From Spisula solida (Eukaryota > Mollusca > Bivalvia > Venerida > Mactridae), in contig OX365955.1 of NCBI GenBank assembly GCA_947247005.1, positions 33,955,822 to 34,019,821 of the forward strand: DNA of 64,000 nucleotides, given 5' to 3'. The notes beneath the pieces are model-generated. The model did not search any database, was not told where the DNA came from, and worked only from the letters and a program-made list of their open reading frames with translations. A program made the position numbers and the translations under genes. Below are positions 21,701 to 36,400 of the stretch, piece after piece (the stretch's first letter is position 1; every line of letters begins with the position of its first letter).

Positions 21701-24700
21701 ATCATACGCTCAAGCTGGTAGGATCAATTTCATGGAAGTTATGGCCCTTTATTATTTGGCTCTTATATAAATTTTTTCTCTGTAACCTTTGATCGGATTG
21801 GAATAAAATTTGCATGACTGATCAATACCAAGTCTAGTTGTGCATATTGTCAGCACACGCAGGTCAGATCAATTTTAAGGGAGTTATGTCCCTTCATTGT
21901 TTTGCACTTATAAATTTTGTCAACGCTTTTTCTGTGTAACCATTGGTCGGATTTCAACAAAACTTTGCGTACCAAGTCTAGTTGTGCATATCATCAAGTA
22001 CATGTTTGTCGGATCAATTTTTAGGGAGTTATAGCCCTTTGCATTTTAGCTCACCTGTCACAAAGTGACAGGGTGAGCTTTTGTGATCACTCTTCGTCCG
22101 TCCGTCCGTTGTCCGTCCACAATTTGTTTGTGTAGACACTAGAGGTCACAATTTTGGCCTAATCTTAATGAAACTTGGTCACAATGATCACCTCAACAAA
22201 ATCTAGGTCAAGTTCGATATTGGGTCATTCGGGTTCAAAAACTAGGTCACAAGGTCAAATCATAGAAAAATCTTGTGTAGTCACTAGAGGTCACAATTTT
22301 TACCTAATCTTTATGAAACTTAGTCACAATGATCATGTCAACAAAATCTAGGTCAAGTTTGATATTGGGAAATCTGGGGTCAAAAACTAGGTCACAATGT
22401 CAAATAATAGAAAAACCTTGTGTAGTCACTAGAGGTCACAATTTGGCCTAATCTTTATGAAACTTGGTCACAATAATTACCTCAACAACATCTAGGTCAA
22501 GTACGATATTGGGTCATCCGGGGTCAAAAACTAGGTCACAATGTCAAATCATAGAACAACCTTGTGTAGTCACTAGAGGTCACCATTTTGGCCTTATCTT
22601 TATGAAACTTGGTCACAATGATCATGCCAACAAAATCTAGGTCATGTTTGATATTTGGAAATCTAGGGTCTCAAACTAGGTCACAAGGTCAAATCATAGA
22701 AAAACCTTGTGTAGTCACTAGAGGTCACAATTTTGGACTAATTTGTATGAAACTTGGTCACAATGATCATCACAACAACATCTAGGTCAAGTTTGATATT
22801 GGGTCATCCGGGGTCAAGAACTAGGTCACAAGGCCAAATCAAAGAAAAACCTTGTATATTCATTAGAGGTCACAATTTTGGTATAATCTTTATGAAACTT
22901 GGTCACAATGATCATCTCAATAAAATCTAGGTCAAGTTCGATATTGGGTCATCCAGGGTAAAAAACTAGGTCACAAGGTTGAATCACTTCAATATGTCAT
23001 TGGGTCTAAATGTGATGTAAATGCATAAGACAATTTGAAAACCTTGTACATGCAATACAGGCCACCATTGGGGTTACATGAACAACTAGGACAGGTTTGC
23101 GACCTATGGCCCTTTGGGCCCTCTTGTTTAGCTCACCTGTCACAAAGTGACAGAGTGAGCTTTTGTGATCACTCTTCGTCCGTCGTCCGTCCACAATTAT
23201 TTGTGTAGACACTAGAGGTCACAGTTTTAGCCTAATCATTATGGAACTTGGTCACAATGATCATCTCAACAAAATCTAGGTCAAGTTCGATATTGTGTCA
23301 TACGGGGTCAAAAACTAGGTCACAAGGTCAAATAATAGAAAAACCTTGTGTAGTCACTAGAGGTCACAATTTTAACTTAATCTTTATGAAAGTTGGTCAC
23401 AATGATCATATCAACAAAATCTAGGTCAAGTTCGATATCGGGTCATCCGGGGTCAAAAACTAGGTCACAAGGTCAGATAATAGAAAAACTTTGTGTAGTC
23501 GCTAGAGGTCACAATTTCGGCCTAATCTTTATGAAACTTGGTCACAATGATCATCTCAACAAAATCTAGGTCAAGTTCGATATTGGGTCATCTGGGGTCA
23601 AAAACTAAGTCACAAGGTCAGATAATAGAAAAACTTTGTGTAGTCGCTAGAGGTCACAATTTTGGCCTAATCTTTATGAAACTTGGTCACAATGATCATG
23701 TCAACAAAATCTAGGTCATGTTCAATATTGGGTCATCCGGGGTCAAAAACTAGGTCACAAGGTCAAATCATAGAAAAACCTTGTGTAGTCACTAGAGGTC
23801 ACAATTTTGTCCTAATCTTTATGAAACTTGTACACAATGATCATCTCAACAAAATCTAGGTCAAGTTTGATATTGGGTCATCCGGGGTCAAAAGCAAGGT
23901 TACAAGGTCAAATAATAGATGAACCTTGTGTAGTCACTAGAGGTCACAATTTTGGCCGAATATTTATGAAACTTGTTCACAATGATCATCTCAACAAAAT
24001 CTAGGTCAAGTTCGATATTTGGTCATATGGGGTCAAAAACTAGGTCACAAGGTCAAATCATAGAAAACCTTGTGTAGTCACTAGAGGTCACAATTTTAAC
24101 TTAATCTTTATGAAACTTGGTCACAATGATCATCTCAAAAAAAATCCAGGTCAAGTTCAATATTGGGTCATACGGGGTCAAAAACTAGGTCACAAGGTCA
24201 AATCACTTCAATATGTCATTGGGTCTAAATGTGATGTAAATTATGAAGCATAAGGCAATATTAAAACCTTGTACATGCAATAGAGGCTACCATTAGGGGT
24301 GCATGAACTACTAGGACAGGTGAGCGACCTATGGCCCTTTGGGCCCTCTTGTTTACACTTATAACTTTTGTCTGTGCCTATCCTCTGTAACCTGGTTGGA
24401 TTTCAGTCACAGTTTGCATTACTTATCATTACAAAGCTGTACATATTGTCAGAGAACATTGGAGTGATTGTGTTAAGCAGTATCTGGGGGTATTCATCAC
24501 ATACAGTGATATTTTTTGTTTATAACAGAATGGTTTGTGTGCAATATGTTGTCCTTTCCTTATGTAAACTACAGAAACTTTTAATTTTTACCATGTATCG
24601 CACAGCTTAGTTGCAACACTGCATGAATACTTACTGGTACTTACTGGTTAAATGGATCATTTATCAGATTGGGATGGTTCCTTCTACGTGTATCAAACAA

Positions 24701-27700
24701 TGAAGGAAATGTCATGTGTTCGTTTGGTTACATCTATTATATTATAGTTATACATTTCTAGGATGTATTAGATGTAGAGGAGGAGAAGTTAGGAGAAAGT
24801 GACGAGGAATCATCTGAGTATGAGGAATATTCTGATTCTGAGGAGGAAACTGGTCCTAGACTCAAACCTGTTTTTGTACGAAAGTAAGTGACACCTTTAT
24901 CACATAGCATTATTACCTGAACAATCGTATGGATATAGCTGCCTTAGCATTTGTCATTTAATCAGGAAAAGATTTTTGAAGTTTTTGTTTGCAAAGTTTC
25001 TCTACTGAATCCCTGATTTTCATAATATCAGATTTTATAAATGATAAGAAATACTAAAAAAACATGCAAACTTTGTATGAGAGTTGTGTTCCAGAGAGTA
25101 TGTTGTTAGATTTCCTCAGCAAAATCTGTCTTAAACAACCTAAAACCTAAACTTGCAATGAAACTAAAAAATCAGGAAAAGATCTTTTTCCAGCTGTCTG
25201 TCAGATAAAGATTTACAGTGTTTATATGACAGATTGAAGGTTAATGTGACAATGGTGGTATACAGTAGATCTGGGCCTGCAATTACAACCAATTCTTTAC
25301 ACTTGACACTTGAAAATTGAAATATACTCTATTTAGATTAATTACAACATTTTTTGAGAGCAAAAGTTGTAATAATGTTTAGTTGGTACTCAATATTATT
25401 TTGGCTTACTTCCTAGTGTAATTTAATGTTTTTGTAAGCTATAATTGTAATTTATCTGTCTGCCTGCTGAGTGTGGAACTCAGATTCAATAATTACATCT
25501 ACACCTCATAAGTTGTACACAATGGCAAATAAAAATTATTAAAATGTGCCAGATTTTATTTCAAAACATATAAAACTTAATACATTTTCCACATCTTGAT
25601 TTGCAATCTAGGACAAGTATTGTGTCATTATATTACTTTTCAATTTTTGAGTGTTTAGTGCTGTATTGAATTTTATTTTATCACTATTCCTTCAGGCTAG
25701 AGATTGTTGATTTACTCAGATCTAATAAATTCTAAAATTGCACCAAGTTTATTTCGAATTCTAGGTGATATTTAAACCCAATGCATTACAATGTACAGAT
25801 TTCAATGTGTTTGTTTTTCCAGAAAAGATCGTTTCTCAGTACAAGATAAAGAAAGAAGTGAAACAAAAGCTAAAGAACTTGAAGTAGAAGCTAAAAAATT
25901 AGTCGAGGAGCGAAGGAAACAAACACTTAAAGTAATTATACAATATTTGTAGATTGTTGGCTTATTATACCCTCAAAGTTAGCTATAACAGAGTTGTGCT
26001 TGAGGTCAGTTCATCTGTCTGTTGACAAAATTTCTCTGTAACTATTGGTGGGATTTGAATCAAACTTTACTAGACTCATGAATAAGTACTAAGCCTAGTT
26101 GTAAGTATTGTAAGGGAAACATTATGCTCCAATCAATTTTACCTTTTGAATTTTTATTCATACGTTTATATTAGGATTTCTACAAGACTTCTTGTTTGAT
26201 TTTATTAATACAAAACTTCATAAAACTCTGAATTGTGTCATGTGATGTTTTTATGTTTCCAGTGCTCGGCTGGTTAAGTTGAGTGATGCCTTTCCTGTCT
26301 GACTTTTTATTATCTTTTTGCATGAAACTCTGAAGCTAACAAAACTTTGTTATAGCTGGGGTTATTCATCCCATTCAATGATACTAAGCTCTTGTTTCGT
26401 ATGTTTAATTGAGCTATTTCATCTATAACTAGAGCTGTCATTGATTTGATCTGAAGCATATCATCGACATTGATTTATCGTAAGATATATGTATCATAGA
26501 CACATTGATATATCAATCTTCACATATATTTGAGTCAGTAACAGGCCCGTCAATTGTGATTCTCTTATAAATTTAGCCATTGTACATTGTTTATATTGGG
26601 TATAGATTCAGGTTTTAAAAATAGCAGCTTCAATTTAAGTTTAGAGGTGACTCATTTGAACGTTTGTCCACATCTGTGTGATCAAGAAAAGTGTTATGTG
26701 TTTGAAAAATAAAGACTTTTAGTTGTTCCATTAATTATGAATATTTCAAAATGTGTATTGATAATTGATTGACTAAAAAAATATCTTCTATATATCGATA
26801 TTGTTTCTATTGATGACAGCTCTATTTACAGACGTTTTTCTGGATCTATAAGCTGCTATATATTGATGTATACAATATTACAGATCATCGAGGAAGAGAG
26901 AAGACGAGAGTTGGAGTTAGAGAAAGGTGTACAAGATGCATGTGATCTAGTGGATAGCGGCGATGAAAATGATGAAGAGGCTTATGAAGCATGGAAAGTA
27001 CGAGAATTACGAAGACTGAAACGTGACAGAGAAGAAAGAGAAAAGTATGTAGCACTGGATAGTTCTCTACATTCTGTATGTAGCACTGGATAGTTCTCTA
27101 CATTCTGTATGTAGCACTCGATAGATCTCTACATTCTGTATGTAGCACTCGATAGTTCTCTACATTCTGTATGTAGCACTCGATAGTTCTCTACATTCTG
27201 TATGTAGCACTCGATAGATCTCTACATTCTGTATGTAGCACTGGATAGTTCTCTACATTCTGTATGTAGCACTGGATAGTTCTCTACATTCTGTATGTAG
27301 CACTGGATAGTTCTCTACATTCTGTATGTAGCACTGGATAGTTCTCTATATTCTGTATGTAGCACTGGATAGTTCTCTACATTCTGTATGTAGCACTCGA
27401 TAGTTCTCTACATTCTGTATGTAGCACTGGATAGTTCTCTATATTCTGTATGTAGCACTGGATAGTTCTCTACATTCTGTATGTAGCACTCGATAGTTCT
27501 CTACATTCTGTATGTAGCACTCGATAGTTCTCTATATTCTGTATGTAGCACTGGATAGTTCTCTACATTCTGTATGTAGCACTCGATAGTTCTCTACATT
27601 CTGTATGTAGCACTCGATAGTTCTCTACATTCTGTATGTAGCACTCGATAGTTCTCTATATTCTATTTACATATCTCTTCATAAAACATAAGGCATGGTG

Positions 27701-30700
27701 GGATTGAGACGTCTATGCTTTGATTCTGGGCTGGTACAGTGGGATTGAGAAGTCTATGGTTTGATTCTTGGCTGGTACAGTGGGATTGAGAAGTATATGG
27801 TTTGATTCTGAGCTGGAACAGTGGGATTGAGAAGTCTATGGTTTGATTCTTGGCTGGTACAGTGGGATTGAGAAGTCTCTGGTTTGATTCTTGGCTGGTA
27901 CAGTGGGATTGAGAAGTCTATGGTTTGATTCTGAGCTGGTACAGTGGGATTGAGAAGTCTATGGTTTGATTCTTGGCTGGTACAGTGGGATTGAGAAGTC
28001 TATGCTTTGATTCTGGGCTGGTACAGTGGGATTGAGAAGTCTATGCTTTGATTCTGGGCTGGTACAGTGGGATTGAGAAGTCTATGCTTTGATTCTTGGC
28101 TGGTACAGTGGGATTGAGAAGTCTATGCTTTGATTCTGGGCTGGTACAGTGGGATTGAGAAGTCTATGCTTTGATTCTGGGCTGGTACAGTGGGATTGAG
28201 AAGTATATGGTATGATTCTGAGCTGGTACAGTGGGATTGAGAAGTCTATGGTTTGATTCTGAGCTGGTACAGTGGGATTGAGAAGTCTATGGTTTGATTC
28301 TGGGCTGGTACAGTGGGATTGAGAAGTCTATGGTTTGATTCTGGGCTGGTACAGTGGGATTGAGAAGTCCCTGGTTTGATCCTGGGCTGGTACAGTGGGA
28401 TTGAGAAGTCTATGGTTTGATTCTGAGCTGGTACAGTGGGAATGAGAAGACTCTGGTTTGATTCTGAGCTGGTACAGTGGGATTGAGAAGTCTATGGTTT
28501 GATTCTGGGCTGGTACAGTGGGATTGAGAAGTCCCTGGTTTGATTCTTGGCTGGCACAGTGAGATTGAGAAGTCCCTGGTTTGATTCTTGGCTGGTACAG
28601 TGGGATTGAGAAGTCTCTGGTTTGATTCTTGGCTGGTACAGTGGGATTGAGAAGTCTATGGTTTGATTCTGAGCTGGTACAGTGGGATTGAGAAGTCTAT
28701 GGTTTGATTCTGAGCTGGTACAGTGGGATTGAGAAGTCTATGGTTTGATTCTGAGCTGGAACAGTGGGATTGAGAAGTCTCTGGTTTGATTCTGAGCTGG
28801 TACAGTGGGATTGAGAAGTCTATGGTTTGATTCTGAGCTGGAACAGTGGGATTGAGAAGTCTCTGGTTTGATTCTGAGCTGGTACAGTGGGATTGAGAAG
28901 TATATGGTTTGATTCTTGGCTGGTACAGTGGGATTGAGAAGTCTATGGTTTGATTCTGAGCTGGTACAGTGGGATTGAGAAGTATATGGTTTGATTCTGA
29001 GCTGGTACAGTGGGATTGAGAAGTATATGGTTTGATTCTGAGCTGGTACAGTGGGATTGAGAAGTATATGGTTTGATTCTTGGCTGGTACAGTGGGATTG
29101 AGAAGTATATGGTTTGATTCTTGGCTGGTACAGTGGGATTGAGAAGTCTATGGTTTGATTCTGAGCTGGTACAGTGGGATTGAGAAGTCTCTGGTTTGAT
29201 TCTGAGCTGGTACAGTGGGATTGAGAAGTCTATGGTTTGATTCTGAGCTGGTACAGTGGGATTGAGAAGTCTCTGGTTTGATTCTGAGCTGGAACAGTGG
29301 GATTGAGAAGTCTCTGGTTTGATTCTGGGCTGGTACAGTGGGATTGAGAAGTCTATGGTTTGATCCTCGGCTGGGGCATTTGGTTATTTCTGAAACGCTT
29401 TTCAGTGTTTCCCAACCAACTAGTGATGAACTGGTTTGTTACCCAGATGTACTTGTGCTGAACACAGCTTATCACACGGCATGTTAAAGAACGAGTAATC
29501 AGAAAGGGCTACTGAAAGCAAAACTACACTCAAATGCAATTCATTTATTACAATCTAAATTTGATCTACTGGCAGGCGTCCTACATCCGGACACTTTTGG
29601 CATATTTTTCATGATAACTCGAGGAATGTGTAAATTAAGTCATTGAAATTTCACCTGAACGAAGCTAGGTTCCTGAACTGAAGAGCTAATTAGTTTACTT
29701 CTAAAAATAGCCCAAGTGCATTTTTGAGGGGTCACAACATCACCTCATTTTTAAGTCCAACAGGACCATCAATCCGGACACTGTGTTGTCGCGGTTTTTA
29801 TTATGAAAAAGGCGTTAAATATCGAATTAAACTGTGTAATGAAACAAGGGAGAGCACCAACGAACGGTTTGTACAAAATTTGTAGGATTTATCTCCCATG
29901 AATATTGGAAATATATCGATCGAAACTTAGCGGTAAAATTTTAAATGTTCACTTTTCACAGCAGGCATTTTTTGATACAAATTGGCGTTGTACGCTGTTT
30001 TGAAACTCTGCACGTATTTATTAAATCTATATTTTCCTGGTTGAACTGTTTACAAAACAACTCATCGGCTTACCTCATATTTAGCAGAAGGACCGTTGTT
30101 TACATTTCGGGGCTGCGCAGAAGTATTGCGTATGCGCAGTTGTGCAATTTTCGACTTCCCGCGTAATGTTAACAAGCTTCGGGAGTGCAGACGACAATAA
30201 ATGCGGCATTTCTTGTAAAATATTTAACTTTAATCGTTGCTACCTCATAGTGTTGACAAAATCAAGCGTCTTATTGATTGACAACAGATGATTAGAATTA
30301 ATGGCCGCAATAAAGCGTTTTTGAGTCTGTCCGGATTGGTGGTCGTCCGGATTTGGTGGTCGCCAGCCAGTAAATAACTTACACTAATAATGTTGATTAT
30401 TTTTCAGTGTTGAGAAGGATAAATTAGAGATAGAACGTATTCATAATATGACAGAGGAGGAGAGACGGCAAGAGTTTCAACATAATCCTAAACAACGTAC
30501 AAATAAAATGCCCAAAGGGAAATACAAGTTTCTTCAAAAGTACTACCACAGAGGAGCTTTCTTTATGGTATGCTGCCGTTTATTTTCTAGGCTGGGTGTT
30601 GGCGCTAACTATAGTCTGGTCTGGTTTAATTATCTGCGCATGTCTGGTTTCTCTTGTCGCCAAAACCTATATTTGCGTTTGGGAAGTTTCAAGATAGAAC

Positions 30701-33455
30701 AAGAACAAAAGCAAACTAGCAATAGTTTGACCATAGTTTAACCACAGAAGGTTTTCACAGTCTCTAGTTAAACTATGGTGATCATTGTTACTGCCAAAAC
30801 CCAGCCCTAATTTCCTAATAAGGGAATACAACTCTTGATTACTTGTAGTTCATTGCACAATATAGTTCTCTCCCTTCCTTTAAATTTTATTTGATTGAAA
30901 TTGATGTTTTGTCTGAGAATATTTAAGTTACATGACTGTTAATGCTCCATTCCTTATTTTTTACTTACAAATGAAAGCTGTATGTGTCACTTATTTTGAA
31001 TAGATAGTATAGTTGTATGTGATTGATCAATAATTTTATAATATCTTGAGTCCATATAGTTAGATCTATTGGAAGGGATTGCTGCCAAAATTATTGTTTA
31101 ACATAAATGTTGCACATGGTAAATTTTCATCCCAAATAAGATTCCATAAGATCTGATTAGGATGAGCAATATTAGCCATTACAATATAAATAAAGTAAAA
31201 CAAGACAAACTCATTTGCTCAATGTTTCGACTGTATTCTCAAGTAAACAAAGAAATAAACAACGTCATGGGTTATGACGTCATAAAAGATCATTTAGATG
31301 ACGTTACGTTTTACACCAATCATTACAATATATACATACAGCAATCACACATTAACTGCAGAAACCTTTAACACATTTTTTGCGAACGTTTTCAAAAAGG
31401 CTGAAAATATAACAGAATTATCAACAAATATGAAATCTGCTTTAAATAAATCTCTGCAATCAAATGCTGCAAATCAATCTAGCAAATTTGAAATACCCTA
31501 TGTTGAAATAAATTATGTAAAACGAAAGCTAAACAGTATTGATGAAACAAAAGCGACTGGCTTAGACGGCATAAGTGCAAAATTCCTAAAAACAGCCTCA
31601 GATATCAAATGCCAACCACTATGTAACATAATAAATTTGAGTATAAAACATGGCAAATTTCCAACACAACTAAAACAATCAAAAGTTACACCCATCTACA
31701 AAAAAGGACCAAAATCAGACAAAAATAACTACAGACCCATTTCAGTACTTCCACTTATCTCCAAAATATTCGAAAAACATGTATCAGACCACTTGAAGCT
31801 CTTTTTAGAAACAAATAATTTTCTTTTTACAACACAATCAGGTTTTAGAACAAACCACTCATGTGAAACAGCACTCACTAATGTAATTGATAACTGGATT
31901 GATGCATTGAATAATGGAAAATTAGTCGGAACACTATTCCTTGACCTATCAAAGGCGTTTGATCTAGTTAACCATAAAATACTTCTTGAAAAACTACCTT
32001 TCTACCACATCTCCTCACCAGCTATAACTTGGATTCAATCATATCTGTCAGAAAGGTCACAAAAAGTCAATATTTCTGGGGTATTGTCTGAGCCAGCAGA
32101 AGTTGTCTCAGGAGTACCACAGGGCTCAGTCCTTGGGCCCCTTTTATTCATTATATACATAAATGATCTACACCTTCATGTAAAAATGTCAAATGCTGAT
32201 ATGTTTGCAGATGACACTTCTCTAACTGCTACTGGAAATACAGCACAGGAAGTAAACACAAATCTTCAAACAGATCTTGAAAACGTTAGCATGTGGTGCA
32301 ACCATAATGCAATGGTACTAAATGCTCAAAAATCTAAAGCTATGAATATATCAACAAAAAGTACCAAATCAGAAAATACAACGCCATCTACTCTCCACCT
32401 TCAAGACCAAAAAATAGAATTTACAGACACTGAAAAACTACTAGGAATCTATGTAGACAATAATCTTAAATGGAAAACACATGTTCAATCAACTATCAAA
32501 AAATGTAATTCACAACTTTACTTGCTTCTTAGAATTAAACAGTATCTTAATCTTCACTCTAGGAAACTTTTCTTTAATGCATACATACTGCCACACTTGG
32601 ATTATTGCTGTACTATTTGGGGAAACTGCAGCAATGAGCTACTTTCTGATGTCATCAAATTTCAAAAAAGAGCTGCTAGAATAATCTTAGACAAAAGTTT
32701 TGACACACCCTCAAATGAATTATTTAAAGAACTCAATTGGATGTCCTTTGACCAACGTATTAAGTACAAAAAAGCAATACTCATGTATAAATCTATAAAT
32801 GAACCAACCTTTCCAGTGTATATGACAAATAAATTCCAAACATTAAGTGATAGACATAACCTAAACCTTAGATCTGTACAAGATGCAAAGCTTATTATAC
32901 CAAAACCTAAAACAGAACTCTTCAGAAAATCTTTTGCTTACTCTGGTCCAAAAATATGGAATGACATACCAATACATATTCGAAATGCAGAAAGTCAAAG
33001 TAAATTTCAATCTGCTTACATCAAATGGCAATTCTCCAATTAAAATAACAGTCAATCAAGAATTTAAAAGGAATTACTCCTGAAAATAACTATGATATTA
33101 TAGATAGTTTACTACTATCTTTTAACTATCCCTTACTCTTACTCTACAATGATAAATTATGTATTATATGAAATCTCTTGTGCATGATGTATCATTATAT
33201 ATTGTTTCTTTTACATATTGTTTTGTCAAGAACTGAATATTATATCATGATAAAACCATTAATGATCTAAAATTACTTTCTTAAACACATCTGATCTTTA
33301 TTACTATGATGGTTGTGTATATATGTCTTGTATGTTTTACTGTATATTCTTATGTTATTTCATATTTTACTGTATATTCTTATGCTATTTGCAAATGTTG
33401 AGGCCCACATGGAAGATCGGGAAACCGAATGTGTCAGCCTCGTTAAATAAAGACG

Positions 33456-33495
<40 letters not shown>

Positions 33496-36400
33496 TACTG
33501 CCATCAATGTCTGTGTGGAATAAATGTGTGGAATAAATGTGTGGAATAAATTTGGGAAGAAGGATGAAAGACTAGCAGTGACATTTGTGTTTCAAAAATC
33601 ATTTTAAAATCATGAAGTTGATTTTTTGAAATAATTCGATATAGAATTGAATATTAAAATGTCACTGCTTTCATAAGGATGTAAAGAAATATTTGTTCAG
33701 TTTGATACATGTAACAGTATTTTCATATTGAATTAAGGCTTACTTTGATATTGATAATGCTTGCTATGTAACTGGTATTATCTAGAATAAAGTGACTTGT
33801 ATGTGTTTTCTTATCAGGATAAAGATGAAGATAACTTTAAGAGAGATTTTGCACAGCCTACCTTGGAAGATCATTTTGACAAGAGTGTATTACCTAAAGT
33901 CATGCAGGTTAGTAGATTGGTACCAGATTGGTGTAACTCATTGTGTTAGTTTAGTCGAGCACAGTAGACTGTCTGTCACCTTGTAGGTGTTGGGTTGATA
34001 CCCACGTTGGTCAGGTTATTTCCTCTGCTGTAACAGTGGCTACAGTGATGTCCTCCACATGTTGATAAGTTGTCAGTTGCTTGCGGAAAAGTAAGGTTAC
34101 CCGCACTGTCCGTACATATGAAAAAATTGAGCGAGTGCGCCAAATAAATAACATATAGAAGAAATAACTTGTAGATATGTAGCATTGTTGTGGGGGGATG
34201 TTACAAATATATGTCAAAAGCTGGGGATTCATTGACATGTTGGTTTAGACTGGATGAGGCCGCTCCTCCAGAATATTTCTCGATAATTTAAAGCAAACAT
34301 TTGAAGATCGGCTTATTTCACTGAAAACCACCCACCCATAGCCCCCCTCAATTGCCATACTTGAGCCCATTAGACTGTTTTTGTGGGGATATGTTTAGGG
34401 CAGGGTTAATACATGCACTAATAAACCACAAAATAGTGACATACTTATTGAAATCCACCCTTCGTCGAGAAATGCGAAGAGTTGATTTTGTGTAATGCAA
34501 CAACGTGATTAGGAATTTTTGACGTCCCTTTTAACTTTATTCAGAAAATAAGAGATGTCATGTTAAACACCTACTTCAGACAATTAAAGTGATCAATCTT
34601 GGAACTAAATATGTAAAATAAAATTTGCACATGTGCTTTTAATAACAATGCAATGATAAGCTTAATAACGTTAACTATTTTGAACATATTACATTTTGTT
34701 ATCAGGACATACATAAGTGTACTGGGTGTACATGCTAAGGGGAGGTAACTCTAGTCATATTTCTGGTCAGAACATTCACATGAGATTTTTTATTGAAAGT
34801 ACTCTTACAAAGTTCGCACGGAACCACACACACCATGTCTGCACTCGCAAGCACACCACCAACAATTGTAATTGCTATTTTTCTTATATGTAGTTTTGTT
34901 TTATATGAAATTTGCATATTATGTAAATCATTGTTTTAACTGATATGTTATTGTTGACTTACTTTAATTTTATGGCCATCATAATGTCACTAAATCATTT
35001 AAATTGCTTTATTACATTTGTATTTTACCTAAACCTTCCTTGGTTGTAATGTACAAATTGAAGATTTGCGGTTGTTTGTGCTTGAATATTTTATGAGATT
35101 AGGTTTAAGTTTTCCAAGTCATGCGTATTATTTTGTTGTTGTTACATGATGGGCATGAATATTTTATCCTGACCAAATCCTCTCAAAATGGATGCAGAGA
35201 GTTTGACAACACTGTAACTGTTTGTATATAGTCTGTGTGTTGAATAAACTACCACAATTGCTTATTTGCTTGAAATTATCGCCTCCTTGATGGCCTTGTG
35301 GTAGAGCGTCCGCTTTGAGTACAATACATCCAGGATTTTATCCCAGAAAGCTTCATACCAAAGACGACATAAAAATGGTACCAGAAATTCTCTTGTTAGA
35401 TGCTCTGCATAAAAAGGAAACTAACTTCTCTTCTCTCATACCATCAGGTGATAGATAACATCAGGAATGAGGTGTCGAGAGAGATTAATATAAGTTGAAA
35501 ATACTTGATTCGCAATTGACCTTAGTCCTTAAATTAGTATATAAATGGCATAATCATAGAACAAAAATAGAATGAATACATTATTGAATACTGTATCAGA
35601 TCGGATCTGACAAAATACAATTTCAACCTCCTAGATAGCCCAGAAACAAGTGCTAGTAAATGAGTGTCGCCTGAAATAGGTTCCCCTAACATTACAAACA
35701 TCATATCAGTACTAGGTCTAGGTACCCCTAACATTACAAACATCATATCAGTACTAGGTCTAGGTTCCCCTAACATTACAAACATCATATCAGTACTAGG
35801 TCTAGGTACCCCTAACATTACAAACATCATATCAGTACTAGGTCTAGGTTCCCCTAACATTACAAACATCATATCAGTACTAGGTCTAGGTACCCCTAAC
35901 ATTACAAACATCATATCAGTACTAGGTCTAGGTTCCCCTAACATTACAAACATCATATCAGTACTAGGTCTAGGTACCCCTAACATTACAAACATCATAT
36001 CAGTACTAGGTCTAGGTTCCCCTAACATTACAAACATCATATCAGTACTAGGTCTAGGTACCCCTAACATTACAAACATCATATCAGTACTAGGTCTAGG
36101 TACCCCTAACATTACAAACATCATATCAGTACTAGGTCTAGGTACCCCTAACATTACAAACATCATATCAGTACTAGGTCTAGGTACCCCTAACATTACA
36201 AACATCATATCAGTACTAGGTCTAGGTTCCCCTAACATTACAAACATCATATCAGTACTAGGTCTCCCACAAAGTTGGTTGGATGATTATTGCTGAAAAA
36301 TAATAGAAAATTGGACAGAGAAGACAAGGCCTGTTGTAGGAGACATACGTTTTTGTGTCAAAATCCCTTCTAGTTTCCCATGCTTAGAACTTCTTTTATT

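Noticed and set aside
35281..35352. Possible tRNA gene
   Set aside because: A box is good but the B box is decayed and acceptor arms do not pair; followed by a non-tRNA body, so called a SINE.
35534..36296. 210- and 238-codon ORFs on opposite strands
   Set aside because: Both come from a 42-bp satellite whose length is divisible by 3; open on both strands with the same period, so they are not genes.
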